Of a DNA stretch of 64,000 nt, positions 11,848 through 20,920 are shown one piece after another. The notes below the pieces were generated by a model that saw only the letters and a list, made by a program, of their open reading frames with translations, was not told the DNA's origin and ran no database searches. Position 1 is the stretch's first letter, and the number at the start of each line of letters is the position of its first letter. The position numbers and the translations under genes were made by a program. Source of the stretch: Streptomyces sp. NBC_01428 (lineage in GTDB: Bacteria; Actinomycetota; Actinomycetes; Streptomycetales; Streptomycetaceae); contig NZ_CP109499.1 in assembly GCF_036231965.1 (NCBI RefSeq), forward strand, positions 6,758,001 to 6,822,000. The letters run 5' to 3'.

Positions 11848-12639
11848 ATGAGCGACGTCGAGAGTCCGGCGTACGTCCCCGGACACGGGCTGCTGCAGGG
11901 CCGAACCGCGGTCATCACCGCCGCGGCCGGGGCCGGCATCGGCGGCGCCACCGCACGCCGGTTCCTGGAGGAGGGCGCGCGCGTCCTGATCAGCGACGCG
12001 CACGCACGCCGGCTCAAGGAGACCGCCGCGGCCCTGGCCGGGGAGTTCGGTGCCGCCCGGGTCGCCGCACTGCCCTGCGACGTCACCGACGAGGACCAGG
12101 TCCAGGCCCTCTTCGACACCGCCGTCCGGCTGCACGGCCGCCTGGACATCGTCGTCAACAACGCGGGCCTGGGCGGGACATCGGCTCTCGTCGACATGAC
12201 CGACGAGCAGTGGTCCCGCGTACTGGACGTGACCCTGAACGGCACGTTCCGGTGCACCCGGGCCGCCCTGCGCAGGCTCCGGGACCAGGGCGGGGGCGGG
12301 GCCGTCGTCAACAACGCGTCCGTCGTCGGCTGGCGGGCCCAGTCCGGGCAGGCCCACTACGCCGCCGCGAAGGCCGGCGTCATGGCGCTCACCCGGTGCG
12401 CGGCGATCGAGGCGGCCGCGTACGGGGTCCGGGTCAACGCGGTCTCGCCGAGCCTCGCCATGCACCCCCACCTCGTGAAGGTCACCACGCCCGAACTGCT
12501 GGAGGAACTCACCGCCCGCGAGGCCTTCGGCCGGTACGCCGAGCCCTGGGAGATCGCCAACGTGATCGTGTTCCTCGCCTCCGGCTACTCCTCGTATCTC
12601 ACCGGCGAGGTCGTGTCCGTGAGCAGCCAGCACGCATAG
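11848..12639 (+). CDS. ipdF: SDR dehydrogenase of HIP catabolism
   Basis: A 263-residue short-chain dehydrogenase. The cofactor loop is TAAAGAGIG (24-32), a variant of TGxxxGxG. NNAG is at 104-107 and the catalytic Ser158, Tyr171 and Lys175 (YAAAK) are present. The N-terminal PGHGLLQGR and the AAAGxGIGxATARR stretch resemble IpdF (Rv3559c), which oxidises the 5-hydroxy group of the HIP-derived CoA ester. It is first in a three-gene unit: kstR2 starts 15 bases downstream, then fadA6. The leader is short and no strong ribosome site precedes the ATG. The identification as ipdF comes from sequence resemblance plus the surrounding HIP genes. Confidence 0.83.
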   Translation: MSDVESPAYVPGHGLLQGRTAVITAAAGAGIGGATARRFLEEGARVLISDAHARRLKETAAALAGEFGAARVAALPCDVTDEDQVQALFDTAVRLHGRLDIVVNNAGLGGTSALVDMTDEQWSRVLDVTLNGTFRCTRAALRRLRDQGGGGAVVNNASVVGWRAQSGQAHYAAAKAGVMALTRCAAIEAAAYGVRVNAVSPSLAMHPHLVKVTTPELLEELTAREAFGRYAEPWEIANVIVFLASGYSSYLTGEVVSVSSQHA

Positions 12640-12654
12640 GACGACAATGACCGT

Positions 12655-13266
12655 GTGCCTACCAAGAAGAAGCCCCAGGTGACCGCCACTCCGGAGCGCC
12701 GCCGCGAACTGCTCGGCACCGCCGCCGAGGTCTTCGCCGAGCAGGGCTACAACGCCACCACCGTCCGCAAGATCGCGGACGAGGCCGGAATGCTCGCGGG
12801 CAGTCTCTACTACCACTTCGACTCCAAGGAATCGATGCTGGAGGAGATCCTGCGGACCTTCCTCGACGAGCTCTGGGACGGCTACGACACCGTCCTGGAA
12901 GCCGGACTCGGCCCCCGCGAGACCCTGGAGGCCCTGGTCACCGAGTCCTTCCGGGAGATCGACCGGCACCGCGCGGCCGTCGCGATCTACCAGAAGGAAG
13001 CCCGCCACCTCGCCGTCCAGGAGCGCTTCGCGTTCCTCGCCGAGTCGCAGCGCAACTTCGAGAAGGCCTGGCTGAGCACGCTGGAACGCGGCGTCGACGC
13101 CGAGGTCTTCCGCGCCGACCTCGACATCCGGCTGACCTACCGCTTCGTCCGGGACACCGTGTGGGTCGCCGCGTCCTGGTACCGGCCCGGTGGTCAGCAC
13201 AGTCCCGAGGAGATCGCCCGGCAGTACCTGTCGATGGTGCTCGACGGGATCTCCGTCCGCACGTAG
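12655..13266 (+). CDS. kstR2: TetR-family repressor KstR2
   Basis: A 203-residue TetR-family regulator with a helix-turn-helix at about residues 15-60 (TTVRKIADEAGMLAGSLYYHF). The ligand domain carries the KstR2-specific stretches YQKEARHLAVQ, FRADLDIRLTYRFVRDT and WYRPGG, which I recall almost identically from Mycobacterium tuberculosis KstR2 (Rv3557c, 200 residues). KstR2 represses the HIP regulon and is released by HIP-CoA. The GTG at 12655 fits the family's N-terminus. It should bind the two operators at 11815-11834 and 18162-18181 and so repress its own unit. fadA6 follows after 37 bases. Confidence 0.88.
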   Translation: MPTKKKPQVTATPERRRELLGTAAEVFAEQGYNATTVRKIADEAGMLAGSLYYHFDSKESMLEEILRTFLDELWDGYDTVLEAGLGPRETLEALVTESFREIDRHRAAVAIYQKEARHLAVQERFAFLAESQRNFEKAWLSTLERGVDAEVFRADLDIRLTYRFVRDTVWVAASWYRPGGQHSPEEIARQYLSMVLDGISVRT

Positions 13267-13303
13267 CCGCACGCGAACCACTCATCCTCGCGAGGGAGTC
13301 GTC

Positions 13304-14460
<1,157 letters not shown>

Positions 14461-14461
<1 letters not shown>

Positions 14462-14532
14462 CGACGGCCTCGGGGGACGGTCTCACGACGGCCTCTGAAG
14501 ATGGCCTGGCGACGGCCTCCGGGGACGGCCTT
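14461..14532. repeat. Three tandem 24-bp repeats after fadA6
   Basis: Units begin at 14461, 14485 and 14509 and share (A/G)CGACGGCCTC followed by a variable GGGGACGG-like half. Each unit is itself two related 12-mers. The array starts at the last base of the fadA6 stop codon. Its function is unknown and it does not encode an obvious protein. Confidence 0.75.
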
Positions 14533-14576
14533 TGACGGCGGCGGCTGGGGGCGTCCGCCGAGCTCGGCCCGGTGAA

Positions 14577-14599
14577 GCCCGGACGCGTGACGTCCGGGC
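14577..14599. terminator. Hairpin between convergent fadA6 and ipdC
   Basis: GCCCGGACG-CGTGA-CGTCCGGGC forms a perfect 9-bp stem with a 5-base loop between the two convergent genes. It probably terminates both. Confidence 0.6.
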
Positions 14600-14621
14600 C
14601 CCGGGGCCGTGGCTGTGCGCG

Positions 14622-15686
14622 TCAGTCCGGTAGGGAGACTCCCAGGTCCGCGAGCCGGTCGAGGGTTTCCCGGGCTTCTCTCATCACCCTCGCGATCAGT
14701 TCCTCGCACGACGGCAGGTCGTCGATCACCCCGGCCACCTGGCCCGATGCCATCACCCCGAGGTCCGTGCGGCCGTCGACCATGGACGATCTGAGGAGCA
14801 TCGGGGTGTTGGCGGCGAGCAGGACCTGGCTCCAGGTCAGGTCCCTGCCGTGCTTCATGGCGAGGCCGTCGCGGATCATCCGCGACCAGGTCAGGCCGGA
14901 CAGGCGCCGGAAGCCGGCGGCCCGGCGCACGGCACGGGCGAGGGTTCTCGCGCGACCCGCCCGCTCCAGGGCCTCCACGAGGTCGGTGCGCAGCATGCGG
15001 TGCGGCATCCCGTCGACGGCCGTCGTCACCGTGACGTCCTTGACCGTCGCCGCGAGATAGCGCGCCTTGACCGCGTCCGGCACCGTCGAGTCGGAGGTCA
15101 GCAGGAACCGCGTGCCCATCGCGATGCCCGCCGCCCCGTAGGCCAGCGCCGCCACCAGCCCCCGCCCGTCGTGGAAGCCGCCCGCCGCGACCACCGGGAT
15201 GTCCACGGCGTCGACCACCTGCGGCGCCAGCACGCTCGTCGCCACCTCCCCGGTGTGCCCGCCGCCCTCGCCGCCCTGCACGATCACCGCGTCCGCGCCC
15301 CAGGCGGCCACCTTCTCGGCGTGCCGCCGTGCTCCGACGGACGGCACGACGACCACGCCCGCCTCCTTCAGCTCGGCGATCAGCTCGCGGGAGGGGGCGA
15401 GCGCGAACGACGCGACCCGCACCCCTTCCTCCACGATGATCCGCACCCGGTCGCCCGCGTCCCCGGCGTCGGCCCGCAGATTCACGCCGAACGGCGCGTC
15501 GGTGCGGGACTTGACCTCCCGGACGGCGTCCCGGAGGTGGTCGAGGGTCATCGTGGCGGAGGCGAGGATGCCCAGCGCCCCCGCGTTCGCCGTCGCGGAG
15601 ACCAGGCGGGGACCGGCCACCCAGCCCATGCCGGTCTGCACGACGGGATGCCGGACGCCGACGAGGGCGGTCAGCGCGGTCTCCAT
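14622..15686 (-). CDS. ipdC: NPD-family flavin oxidoreductase of HIP catabolism
   Basis: A 354-residue TIM-barrel flavoprotein of the nitronate monooxygenase/2-nitropropane dioxygenase family. It has PVVQTGMGWVAG near the N-terminus, VIVQGGEGGGHTG as the FMN phosphate/active-site loop and VVAAGGFHDGRG. The length equals mycobacterial IpdC (Rv3553, 355 residues), needed for breakdown of rings C and D. The ATG shares one base with the ipdB stop (TGATG). It is last in the echA20-ipdA-ipdB-ipdC operon. By fold alone it could be a general nitronate monooxygenase; the operon makes IpdC far more likely. Confidence 0.85.
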   Translation of the reverse strand: METALTALVGVRHPVVQTGMGWVAGPRLVSATANAGALGILASATMTLDHLRDAVREVKSRTDAPFGVNLRADAGDAGDRVRIIVEEGVRVASFALAPSRELIAELKEAGVVVVPSVGARRHAEKVAAWGADAVIVQGGEGGGHTGEVATSVLAPQVVDAVDIPVVAAGGFHDGRGLVAALAYGAAGIAMGTRFLLTSDSTVPDAVKARYLAATVKDVTVTTAVDGMPHRMLRTDLVEALERAGRARTLARAVRRAAGFRRLSGLTWSRMIRDGLAMKHGRDLTWSQVLLAANTPMLLRSSMVDGRTDLGVMASGQVAGVIDDLPSCEELIARVMREARETLDRLADLGVSLPD

Positions 15687-16531
15687 CAGCGGCCGTCCCC
15701 ACGCGCGGGGGACCTGCTCTCGCGGGCCCGCTCGTCCCGGCCCCCGTCGTCCCGGGCCCGGTCGGCGCGGCCTCCGTCGTCTCTCACCGGGGTGCTTGCC
15801 GGGTCCGGCACCTCCCGGTCCCGCAGCCCCTTCGGGTCGAGCACCGTCCTGATCAACGCCAGCTCCGCGTCGGTCGGTTCGCGGGTGAACGGCACCTCGT
15901 CCGGGATCGTCAGCTCGAACCCCGTGGCCGCGCGGACCTGCTCGACCGTGACGCCCGGGTGGACCGAGGCGAGCCGCATCGAGTGGTCGCGGGACGCGAA
16001 GTCGAGGACCGCGAGGTCGGTCACCACGCGGGGGAGGCGGTGGAAGCGGGTGGCGCTCGGGCCCGCGGCGGCCGCCCGGTCGTACCCCACCCCGCACACC
16101 ACGTCGACCTGCTCCACGAAGACCCGCGGGGAGTGCTTGGGGATCCAGTAACTCGTCGGATTGTTAAGGGTGTTGACCGGGGCCCCGCGCATTCCGAGAA
16201 GCTGGCGCCGGGGCCGGGACCAGTCGCCGATGCAGGAGATGTTCTGGTTGCCGAAGCGGTCGATCTGGCTCGCGCCCATCATCACGTGCCGCCGCCCGCC
16301 GGTGACCGTCGTCAGATGCCGGCGGTAGGGCAACCAGCCCTCCGTGCTGCCGTCCGGGCCGACGAGCAGTGCCTCGCCGTCGGTCAGCAGCAGGTCGGGC
16401 GCGAAGGTGTGCCGGGCCAGGCGGGCCCCGACGGACGGGACGAGGCCCATGGGGCTGGCGAGCACCTCGCCGTTGTCCCGCCAGGCCTCGGCGCAGGCGA
16501 TCACGCAGTACTCGGCTCGGGTGACGCTCAC
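15686..16531 (-). CDS. ipdB: CoA-transferase-like ring C hydrolase, beta subunit
   Basis: A 281-residue class I CoA-transferase-fold beta subunit. With IpdA it forms IpdAB, which hydrolyses the carbocyclic ring C of the COCHEA-CoA precursor rather than transferring CoA. Recognisable parts are FAPDLLLTDGEA, GRRHVMMGASQIDRFGNQNIS, DHSMRLASVHPGVTV and the family's usual C-terminal KGLRDREV. The usual protein is about 250 residues and ends there. Here about 35 extra residues follow, Arg/Asp/Gly-rich with a repeated RDDGGR unit. The GTG start overlaps the ipdA stop by 4 bases (GTGA). Confidence 0.88.
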   Translation of the reverse strand: MSVTRAEYCVIACAEAWRDNGEVLASPMGLVPSVGARLARHTFAPDLLLTDGEALLVGPDGSTEGWLPYRRHLTTVTGGRRHVMMGASQIDRFGNQNISCIGDWSRPRRQLLGMRGAPVNTLNNPTSYWIPKHSPRVFVEQVDVVCGVGYDRAAAAGPSATRFHRLPRVVTDLAVLDFASRDHSMRLASVHPGVTVEQVRAATGFELTIPDEVPFTREPTDAELALIRTVLDPKGLRDREVPDPASTPVRDDGGRADRARDDGGRDERARESRSPARGDGR

Positions 16532-17394
16532 TGGTCCCGCTCCTTCCGCCAGGCCTGGACGGCGCTCTGATAGGCATGCTCGTCGCCGGAGAGGAAGCGC
16601 TCGGCGAACTCCTCGTACGGCGTGGTCGCGTACAGCTTCTGGAAGGCCTCGTCGCGTCCGTGGTCCGGGGCGCAGGAGGTGAAGTGCGCGCCGTTCGGTG
16701 TCTCCACCACGCCCGTGACGGCCGACCGCTGGAGGAGCAGGGTCTGCGGCGCGGCCTCCTTGGTCAGCTCCGCCGTGTCGACGATCCGCTCGCACGAGAC
16801 GTACGCGGCGTCGGCGGCCTCGCAGAACAGGTCGTCGAAGTACGGGTCCGGGCCGAGGTACTGGCCGTTGCCCGCGCGGTCGGCGCGGTTCATGTGGACC
16901 AGCGCCGCGTCCAGACGCAGGGCGGGCATGGCGACGAGCTCCTCCCGTACTCCCGACGACGGGTCGGGGTAAGGCGAAGTGACCGTCCTGAGACCTGGGT
17001 TGACGCGCATGACGTCGGAGCCGATGCCGGCCCGCACCGGGAGGAACGGCAGCCGGTTCGCGGCGGCGTGCAGGCCCCACATGAACATCGCCTCGTCGAC
17101 CTCCGTGAGCTCGAACGCGCCGTGCTCGCGGGCCGCGCGGTAGTGCGGTTCGAGCGGGATCGAGTCGAGCGTCGCGAAGGCGGTCACCAGCTTGCGGATC
17201 CGCCCGGCCGCCGCGAGCAGACCGACGTCCGGCCCGCCGTACGCGACGACCGTCAGGTCGGTGATGTCGGTACGGAGCAGCGCTCTCACCAGGGCCATCG
17301 GCTTGCGCCGCGAACCCCAGCCGCCGATACCGAGCGTCATCCCGCTCTCCAGCCGGCCGACGACGTCCTGCGCCGACATGGTCTTGTCGCTCAC
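16528..17394 (-). CDS. ipdA: CoA-transferase-like ring C hydrolase, alpha subunit
   Basis: A 288-residue class I CoA-transferase alpha subunit with LGIGGWGSRRKPMALVRALL at the CoA-binding N-terminus and RVNPGLRTVTSPY further on. The acidic segment ELTEVDEAMFMWGLHAAA includes the region where the catalytic glutamate of mycobacterial IpdA lies. IpdA and IpdB together open steroid ring C. The GTG at 17394 overlaps the echA20 stop (GTGA), which decides the start; an internal ATG would remove only five residues. Length is close to Rv3551 (292 residues). Confidence 0.88.
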   Translation of the reverse strand: MSDKTMSAQDVVGRLESGMTLGIGGWGSRRKPMALVRALLRTDITDLTVVAYGGPDVGLLAAAGRIRKLVTAFATLDSIPLEPHYRAAREHGAFELTEVDEAMFMWGLHAAANRLPFLPVRAGIGSDVMRVNPGLRTVTSPYPDPSSGVREELVAMPALRLDAALVHMNRADRAGNGQYLGPDPYFDDLFCEAADAAYVSCERIVDTAELTKEAAPQTLLLQRSAVTGVVETPNGAHFTSCAPDHGRDEAFQKLYATTPYEEFAERFLSGDEHAYQSAVQAWRKERDQ

Positions 17395-18149
17395 CGGGGG
17401 GCCTCCTTGCCGAAGGTGTCGCGGACGCGGCCGGCCACTCCGCCGAAGCCGGCCTCGTAGGTGAAGCCCTGCTCGAAGCGGTAGCTGCGGCGCACGTCGA
17501 CGGGGTCGATGCCATTGATGGCGGCCTTGGCGAGACGGATCAGCCGCCCGTCCTTCGCGGCGATCTCCCGCGCCAACTCCAGCGCCGCCGTGCGGAGTTC
17601 CTCGCGCGGGACGACCTTCCAGACCGAGCCGTGCGCGTGCAGCTCGGCGGCGGTGGCCGTGCGCGAGGTGTAGTACAGGGCCCGCATCAGATGCTGGGGG
17701 ACGAGCCGGGCCAGGTGGGTGGCCGCGCCGAGGGCGCCGCGGTCCAGCTCGGGCAGGCCGAAGGTGGCGTCCTCGCTCGCCACGATCACGTCCGCGTTCC
17801 CCACCAGGCCTATGCCGCCGCCCAGGCAGAAGCCCTGCACCGCCGCGACGACGGGCACCTCGCACTCGTACACCGCCGCGAAGGCCTCCGCGCAGCCCTG
17901 GTTGGCGCCGATCAGCGCTTCGTGGCCGGTGGGGTCGCGCTGGATCTCCTTGATGTCGACGCCCGCGTTGAAACCGCGTCCCTCCGCCGCCAGGACGACA
18001 CAGCGGACCCCGGGGTCGCGGCCCGTCGCGCGGACGGCGTCGGCCAGCTCGAACCAGCCGCGCACCGGCAGCGCGTTCACCGGCGGGTAGTCGGCCGTGA
18101 TGACGGAAATCCCCTTTTCCGGGGACGAGGTGGAGACACCCATGGGCAC
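17391..18149 (-). CDS. echA20: Crotonase-fold ring D hydrolase
   Basis: A 252-residue crotonase. EchA20 of Mycobacterium (Rv3550) hydrolyses ring D of the HIP-derived CoA ester. The oxyanion-hole segments are GRGFNAGVDIKEIQ and GFCLGGGIGLVGNADVIVASEDATFGLPE; the second is almost exactly what I recall from EchA20. DYPPVNALP at the N-terminus also fits. The GTG at 18149 lies about 8 bases after GGAAAGG; an ATG two codons later is possible. It leads the echA20-ipdA-ipdB-ipdC operon, and the operator at 18162-18181 lies just upstream, overlapping the leader. Confidence 0.88.
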   Translation of the reverse strand: MPMGVSTSSPEKGISVITADYPPVNALPVRGWFELADAVRATGRDPGVRCVVLAAEGRGFNAGVDIKEIQRDPTGHEALIGANQGCAEAFAAVYECEVPVVAAVQGFCLGGGIGLVGNADVIVASEDATFGLPELDRGALGAATHLARLVPQHLMRALYYTSRTATAAELHAHGSVWKVVPREELRTAALELAREIAAKDGRLIRLAKAAINGIDPVDVRRSYRFEQGFTYEAGFGGVAGRVRDTFGKEAPR

Positions 18150-18161
18150 ATCAGCTACCTT

Positions 18162-18181
18162 TCCACCAAACGTTTGTTAGG
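18162..18181. promoter_or_regulatory. KstR2-type operator, second copy
   Basis: On the minus strand this reads CCTAACAAACGTTTGGTGGA, identical to the first operator at 16 of 20 positions. The core AACAAACGTTTGGT is a dyad of the same form. It lies between the divergent echA20 operon and the SDR pair, so one regulator can control both. Confidence 0.8.
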
Positions 18182-18225
18182 TGTGATGCGAAGCTAGCAG
18201 CGATCGCGGCCGGGCGGGAGGCCCT

Positions 18226-19020
18226 GTGGACAACCTGGACACCACCGGCGGCGACGGCGCCGTGGCGGACCTCGACGGACGGACGGTCGTCGTCACCGGC
18301 GGCACCCGCGGCGTCGGCGCAGGGATCGCGCGGGCCTTCGCCCGGGCGGGCGCCCACGTCGTGGTCTGCGCGCGCAGACCCCCCGAAGTCCCCCTGGAGA
18401 AAGCCCACTTCGTGCCGGTCGATCTGCGGGACCCGGCCGCCGTGCGGGACTTCTTCGCCGCGCTGCCCCGGCTCGACGTCCTCGTGAACAACGCGGGCGG
18501 CGCCCCCTACCGGTCGCTCGCCGGGGCGGACGCCGCACGGCACGCCCGGGTCATCGAGCTCAACCTCACCGCTCCGCTCACCGCGTCGCTCGCCGCGTAC
18601 GACCACCTCAGGCGGGTGCGGGGGTCGATCGTGATGATCGGGAGCGTGAGCGGGTCCCGTCCCTCGCCCGGGTCGGCGGCCTACGGGGCGGCGAAGGCGG
18701 GGCTGGAGAACCTGGCCCGTTCCATGGCCGTCGAGTGGGCACCGGAGGTCAGGGTCAACACCCTGGTCGTCGGCATGGTCCGCACCGAACTGGCCCCTCT
18801 CCACTACGGCGGCGAGGACGGGGTGGAGGCCGTCGCCCGTACGGTCCCGCTGGGCCGTCTCGCCCGGCCCTCCGACGTCGGCGCGGCCGCCGTCTTCCTC
18901 GCCTCGGACGCGGCCGCCTACATCAGCGGAGCGTCGATCCTCGTCCACGGAGGCGGCGAGCGGCCCGCCTTCCTCGACGCCGCGACCGTCAACAAGGACC
19001 AGCAGGGAGAACCGTCATGA
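18226..19020 (+). CDS. SDR oxidoreductase in the KstR2 cluster (Rv3549c-like)
   Basis: A 264-residue short-chain dehydrogenase: TGGTRGVGAG cofactor loop, VNNAGG, a Ser in IGSVSG and YGAAK as the active-site Tyr/Lys. Divergent from echA20 and coupled to a second SDR gene, it matches the place of Rv3549c in the mycobacterial KstR2 regulon. The GTG at 18226 follows CGGGAGG. The true substrate of this family member is not known to me. The stop overlaps the next ATG (ATGA). Confidence 0.8.
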   Translation: MDNLDTTGGDGAVADLDGRTVVVTGGTRGVGAGIARAFARAGAHVVVCARRPPEVPLEKAHFVPVDLRDPAAVRDFFAALPRLDVLVNNAGGAPYRSLAGADAARHARVIELNLTAPLTASLAAYDHLRRVRGSIVMIGSVSGSRPSPGSAAYGAAKAGLENLARSMAVEWAPEVRVNTLVVGMVRTELAPLHYGGEDGVEAVARTVPLGRLARPSDVGAAAVFLASDAAAYISGASILVHGGGERPAFLDAATVNKDQQGEPS

Positions 19021-19931
19021 GCGCACCGTTGCTGTGCCAGGGACGTGTCGTGATCGTCACGGGCGCGGGCCGCGGACTCGGCAGGGCGCACGCCCTCGCC
19101 TACGCCGCCGAGGGCGCCCGGCTCGTCGTGAACGACCTCGGGGTCGGCCTCGACGGCGTCCCCGGTCCGGACAGCCCGGCCCGCCGGGTCGTCGAGGAGA
19201 TCCGCGCGGCCGGCGGCGAGGCGGTGGCCCACGGCGGCGACATCGCGACCACCGACGGCGCCGCGTCCCTCGTCCGCACCGCCCTGGACACGTACGGCCG
19301 GCTCGACACCCTGGTCAACAACGCCGGCTTCCTGCGGGACCGGATGCTCGTCAACCTCGACGAGGAGGACTGGGACGCCGTCATGCGGGTCCATCTGAAG
19401 GGGCACTTCCTGCCGCTGCGGCACGCGGCCGCGCACTGGCGCTCGGAGGCCAAGGCGGGCCGTACACCGGAGGCCAGGGTCGTCAACACCAGCAGCGGAG
19501 CGGGCCTGTCGGGGTCGGTCGGGCAGGGTAACTACAGCGCGGCCAAGGCGGGCGTCATCGGCCTGACCCTGGTCGCGGCCGCCGAGATGGGCCGCTACGG
19601 CGTGCAGGTCAACGCCATCGCCCCGGCCGCCCGCACCCGGATGACCGAGCGGACCTTCGCCGGGACGATGACGGCGCCGGACGACGGTTTCGACGCCATG
19701 GCCCCCGAGAACGTCTCGCCGCTCGTGGTCTGGCTGGGGTCGGCCGCGAGCGCCGGGGTCACCGGCCGCGTCTTCGAGGCCGAGGGCGGCCGGATCACCG
19801 TGATGGAGGGCTGGCGCCCCGGCCCGAGCGCGGACGGGGGAGCGCGCCGGACCCCGGCCGAGGCGGGCGACGCGGCCCGGAAACTCCTGGCGGAGGCGGG
19901 GACACCGAGGCCGGTGTACGGCGCGCGGTAG
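19017..19931 (+). CDS. SDR oxidoreductase in the KstR2 cluster (Rv3548c-like)
   Basis: A 304-residue short-chain dehydrogenase, longer than usual. It has VIVTGAGRGLGRAHAL, VVNDLGVGLDG (as in MFE-2-type 3-hydroxyacyl-CoA dehydrogenases), VNNAG and YSAAKAG, then a C-terminal extension of about 45 residues. Rv3548c has the same length and neighbourhood. It probably oxidises a 3-hydroxyacyl-CoA in ring fragment degradation; this is inference. The ATG overlaps the preceding stop. It is the last gene of the cluster. Confidence 0.8.
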   Translation: MSAPLLCQGRVVIVTGAGRGLGRAHALAYAAEGARLVVNDLGVGLDGVPGPDSPARRVVEEIRAAGGEAVAHGGDIATTDGAASLVRTALDTYGRLDTLVNNAGFLRDRMLVNLDEEDWDAVMRVHLKGHFLPLRHAAAHWRSEAKAGRTPEARVVNTSSGAGLSGSVGQGNYSAAKAGVIGLTLVAAAEMGRYGVQVNAIAPAARTRMTERTFAGTMTAPDDGFDAMAPENVSPLVVWLGSAASAGVTGRVFEAEGGRITVMEGWRPGPSADGGARRTPAEAGDAARKLLAEAGTPRPVYGAR

Positions 19932-20010
19932 GCGGTAGGCGGTAGGCGGTGGGCGGCAGGGGCGGAGCAGGACGGAGCCGACGTGAGGGGACGTGAGGGG
20001 ACGTGACGGG
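19926..20010. repeat. Short tandem repeats at the end of the HIP cluster
   Basis: Three to four copies of the 7-mer GGCGGTA run from the stop codon of the last SDR gene, followed by about two and a half copies of the 10-mer GACGTGAGGG near 19979-20005. No coding function is seen; the repeats mark the right boundary of the catabolic cluster. Confidence 0.6.
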
Positions 20011-20047
20011 GAGGGGAGTGCGGGCACGGGGTGGCCGGGAGCCGCCT

Positions 20048-20794
20048 TCAGCGCCCGGGCCGTTTCGGGGCAGCCGTCAGCAGCGCGAGGATCGCGGCGT
20101 GCCCCGTCTGGAGTTCGTCGCCCGCGAAGGGACTGCCCTGGGCGTCCAGGAGTTCCACCTCGATGGTGATGCCCTCGGCGGATCCGTGGCGGCGGGTGAC
20201 CGAGCGGTGCCCGGTCCCGTGCGTGCGGGCCAGACCGGCCCGCAGCTCGGCCTCGACACCGACGGTGAGCAGACGGCGCGCCTCCGCGAGTGCCTCGGCC
20301 CGTGCTCCCGCGCCGCGCGCGAGCAGAGCCCGCACGCAGCCGACGGAGCCCCGGCGGGCCGCTGTCACCAGCGGCGCCTCGCCCGACGGGCCCGGCCGGT
20401 CCGGGTCCGCCCCCGCCCCGAGGAGCAGTTCCGCGACCGTGGTGTGGCCGCACCGCAGCGCCCAGGTCAGCGCGGTGAAACCGAACGCCTCCACCGTGTC
20501 CGGCCCCGCCCCGGCGCCGAGCAGGGCCCGCACCACCTCGACGTGCCCGCCGCAGGCCGCGCCGCACAGGGGAGCGTCCGTGCCCAGACTGAGCCGGTCG
20601 GGGTCGGCGCCGCCGGCCAGCAGGAGCCGCACGATCCCGGCCCGGTCGCTCACCGCCGCCGCGTACAACGCGCTCTGGCCGTCCTCGTCCACGCTCTCGG
20701 CGCTCACCCCGGCGCGCAGCAGCCGTACGACCGTGTCCTCGTCCCCCTCGTAGACGGCGGTGAAGAGGGCGGCGGCCGGGTCGTTGGTGCTCAT
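20048..20794 (-). CDS. Ankyrin-repeat protein
   Basis: A 248-residue protein, mostly four to five ankyrin repeats over residues 5-170 (for example GQSALYAAAVSDRAGIVRLL, GFTALTWALRCGHTTVAELL). About 75 residues without repeats follow. No signal peptide or membrane helix is seen, so it is cytoplasmic, presumably a binding protein. The ATG 20794 is preceded by GGCGAGGG; a longer frame adds 12 poorly supported residues. Partners are unknown and the neighbours do not clarify its role. Confidence 0.8.
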   Translation of the reverse strand: MSTNDPAAALFTAVYEGDEDTVVRLLRAGVSAESVDEDGQSALYAAAVSDRAGIVRLLLAGGADPDRLSLGTDAPLCGAACGGHVEVVRALLGAGAGPDTVEAFGFTALTWALRCGHTTVAELLLGAGADPDRPGPSGEAPLVTAARRGSVGCVRALLARGAGARAEALAEARRLLTVGVEAELRAGLARTHGTGHRSVTRRHGSAEGITIEVELLDAQGSPFAGDELQTGHAAILALLTAAPKRPGR

Positions 20795-20920
20795 CCCTCG
20801 ACCCTCGCCCGCCAAGGACACGCGAGGCAAAGGCTTTTGGAGTGTCCTCTCTCACCCCTTGCCTGCCGGGGCTCCTTCGTGTCCGGGCTCGTCCGCCGAC
20901 GGTCCCGACCGGTGCGTGCG

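Noticed and set aside
16150..16180. TTA codon in ipdB
   Set aside because: The TTA spans two codons (CTT AAC) and is not in frame.
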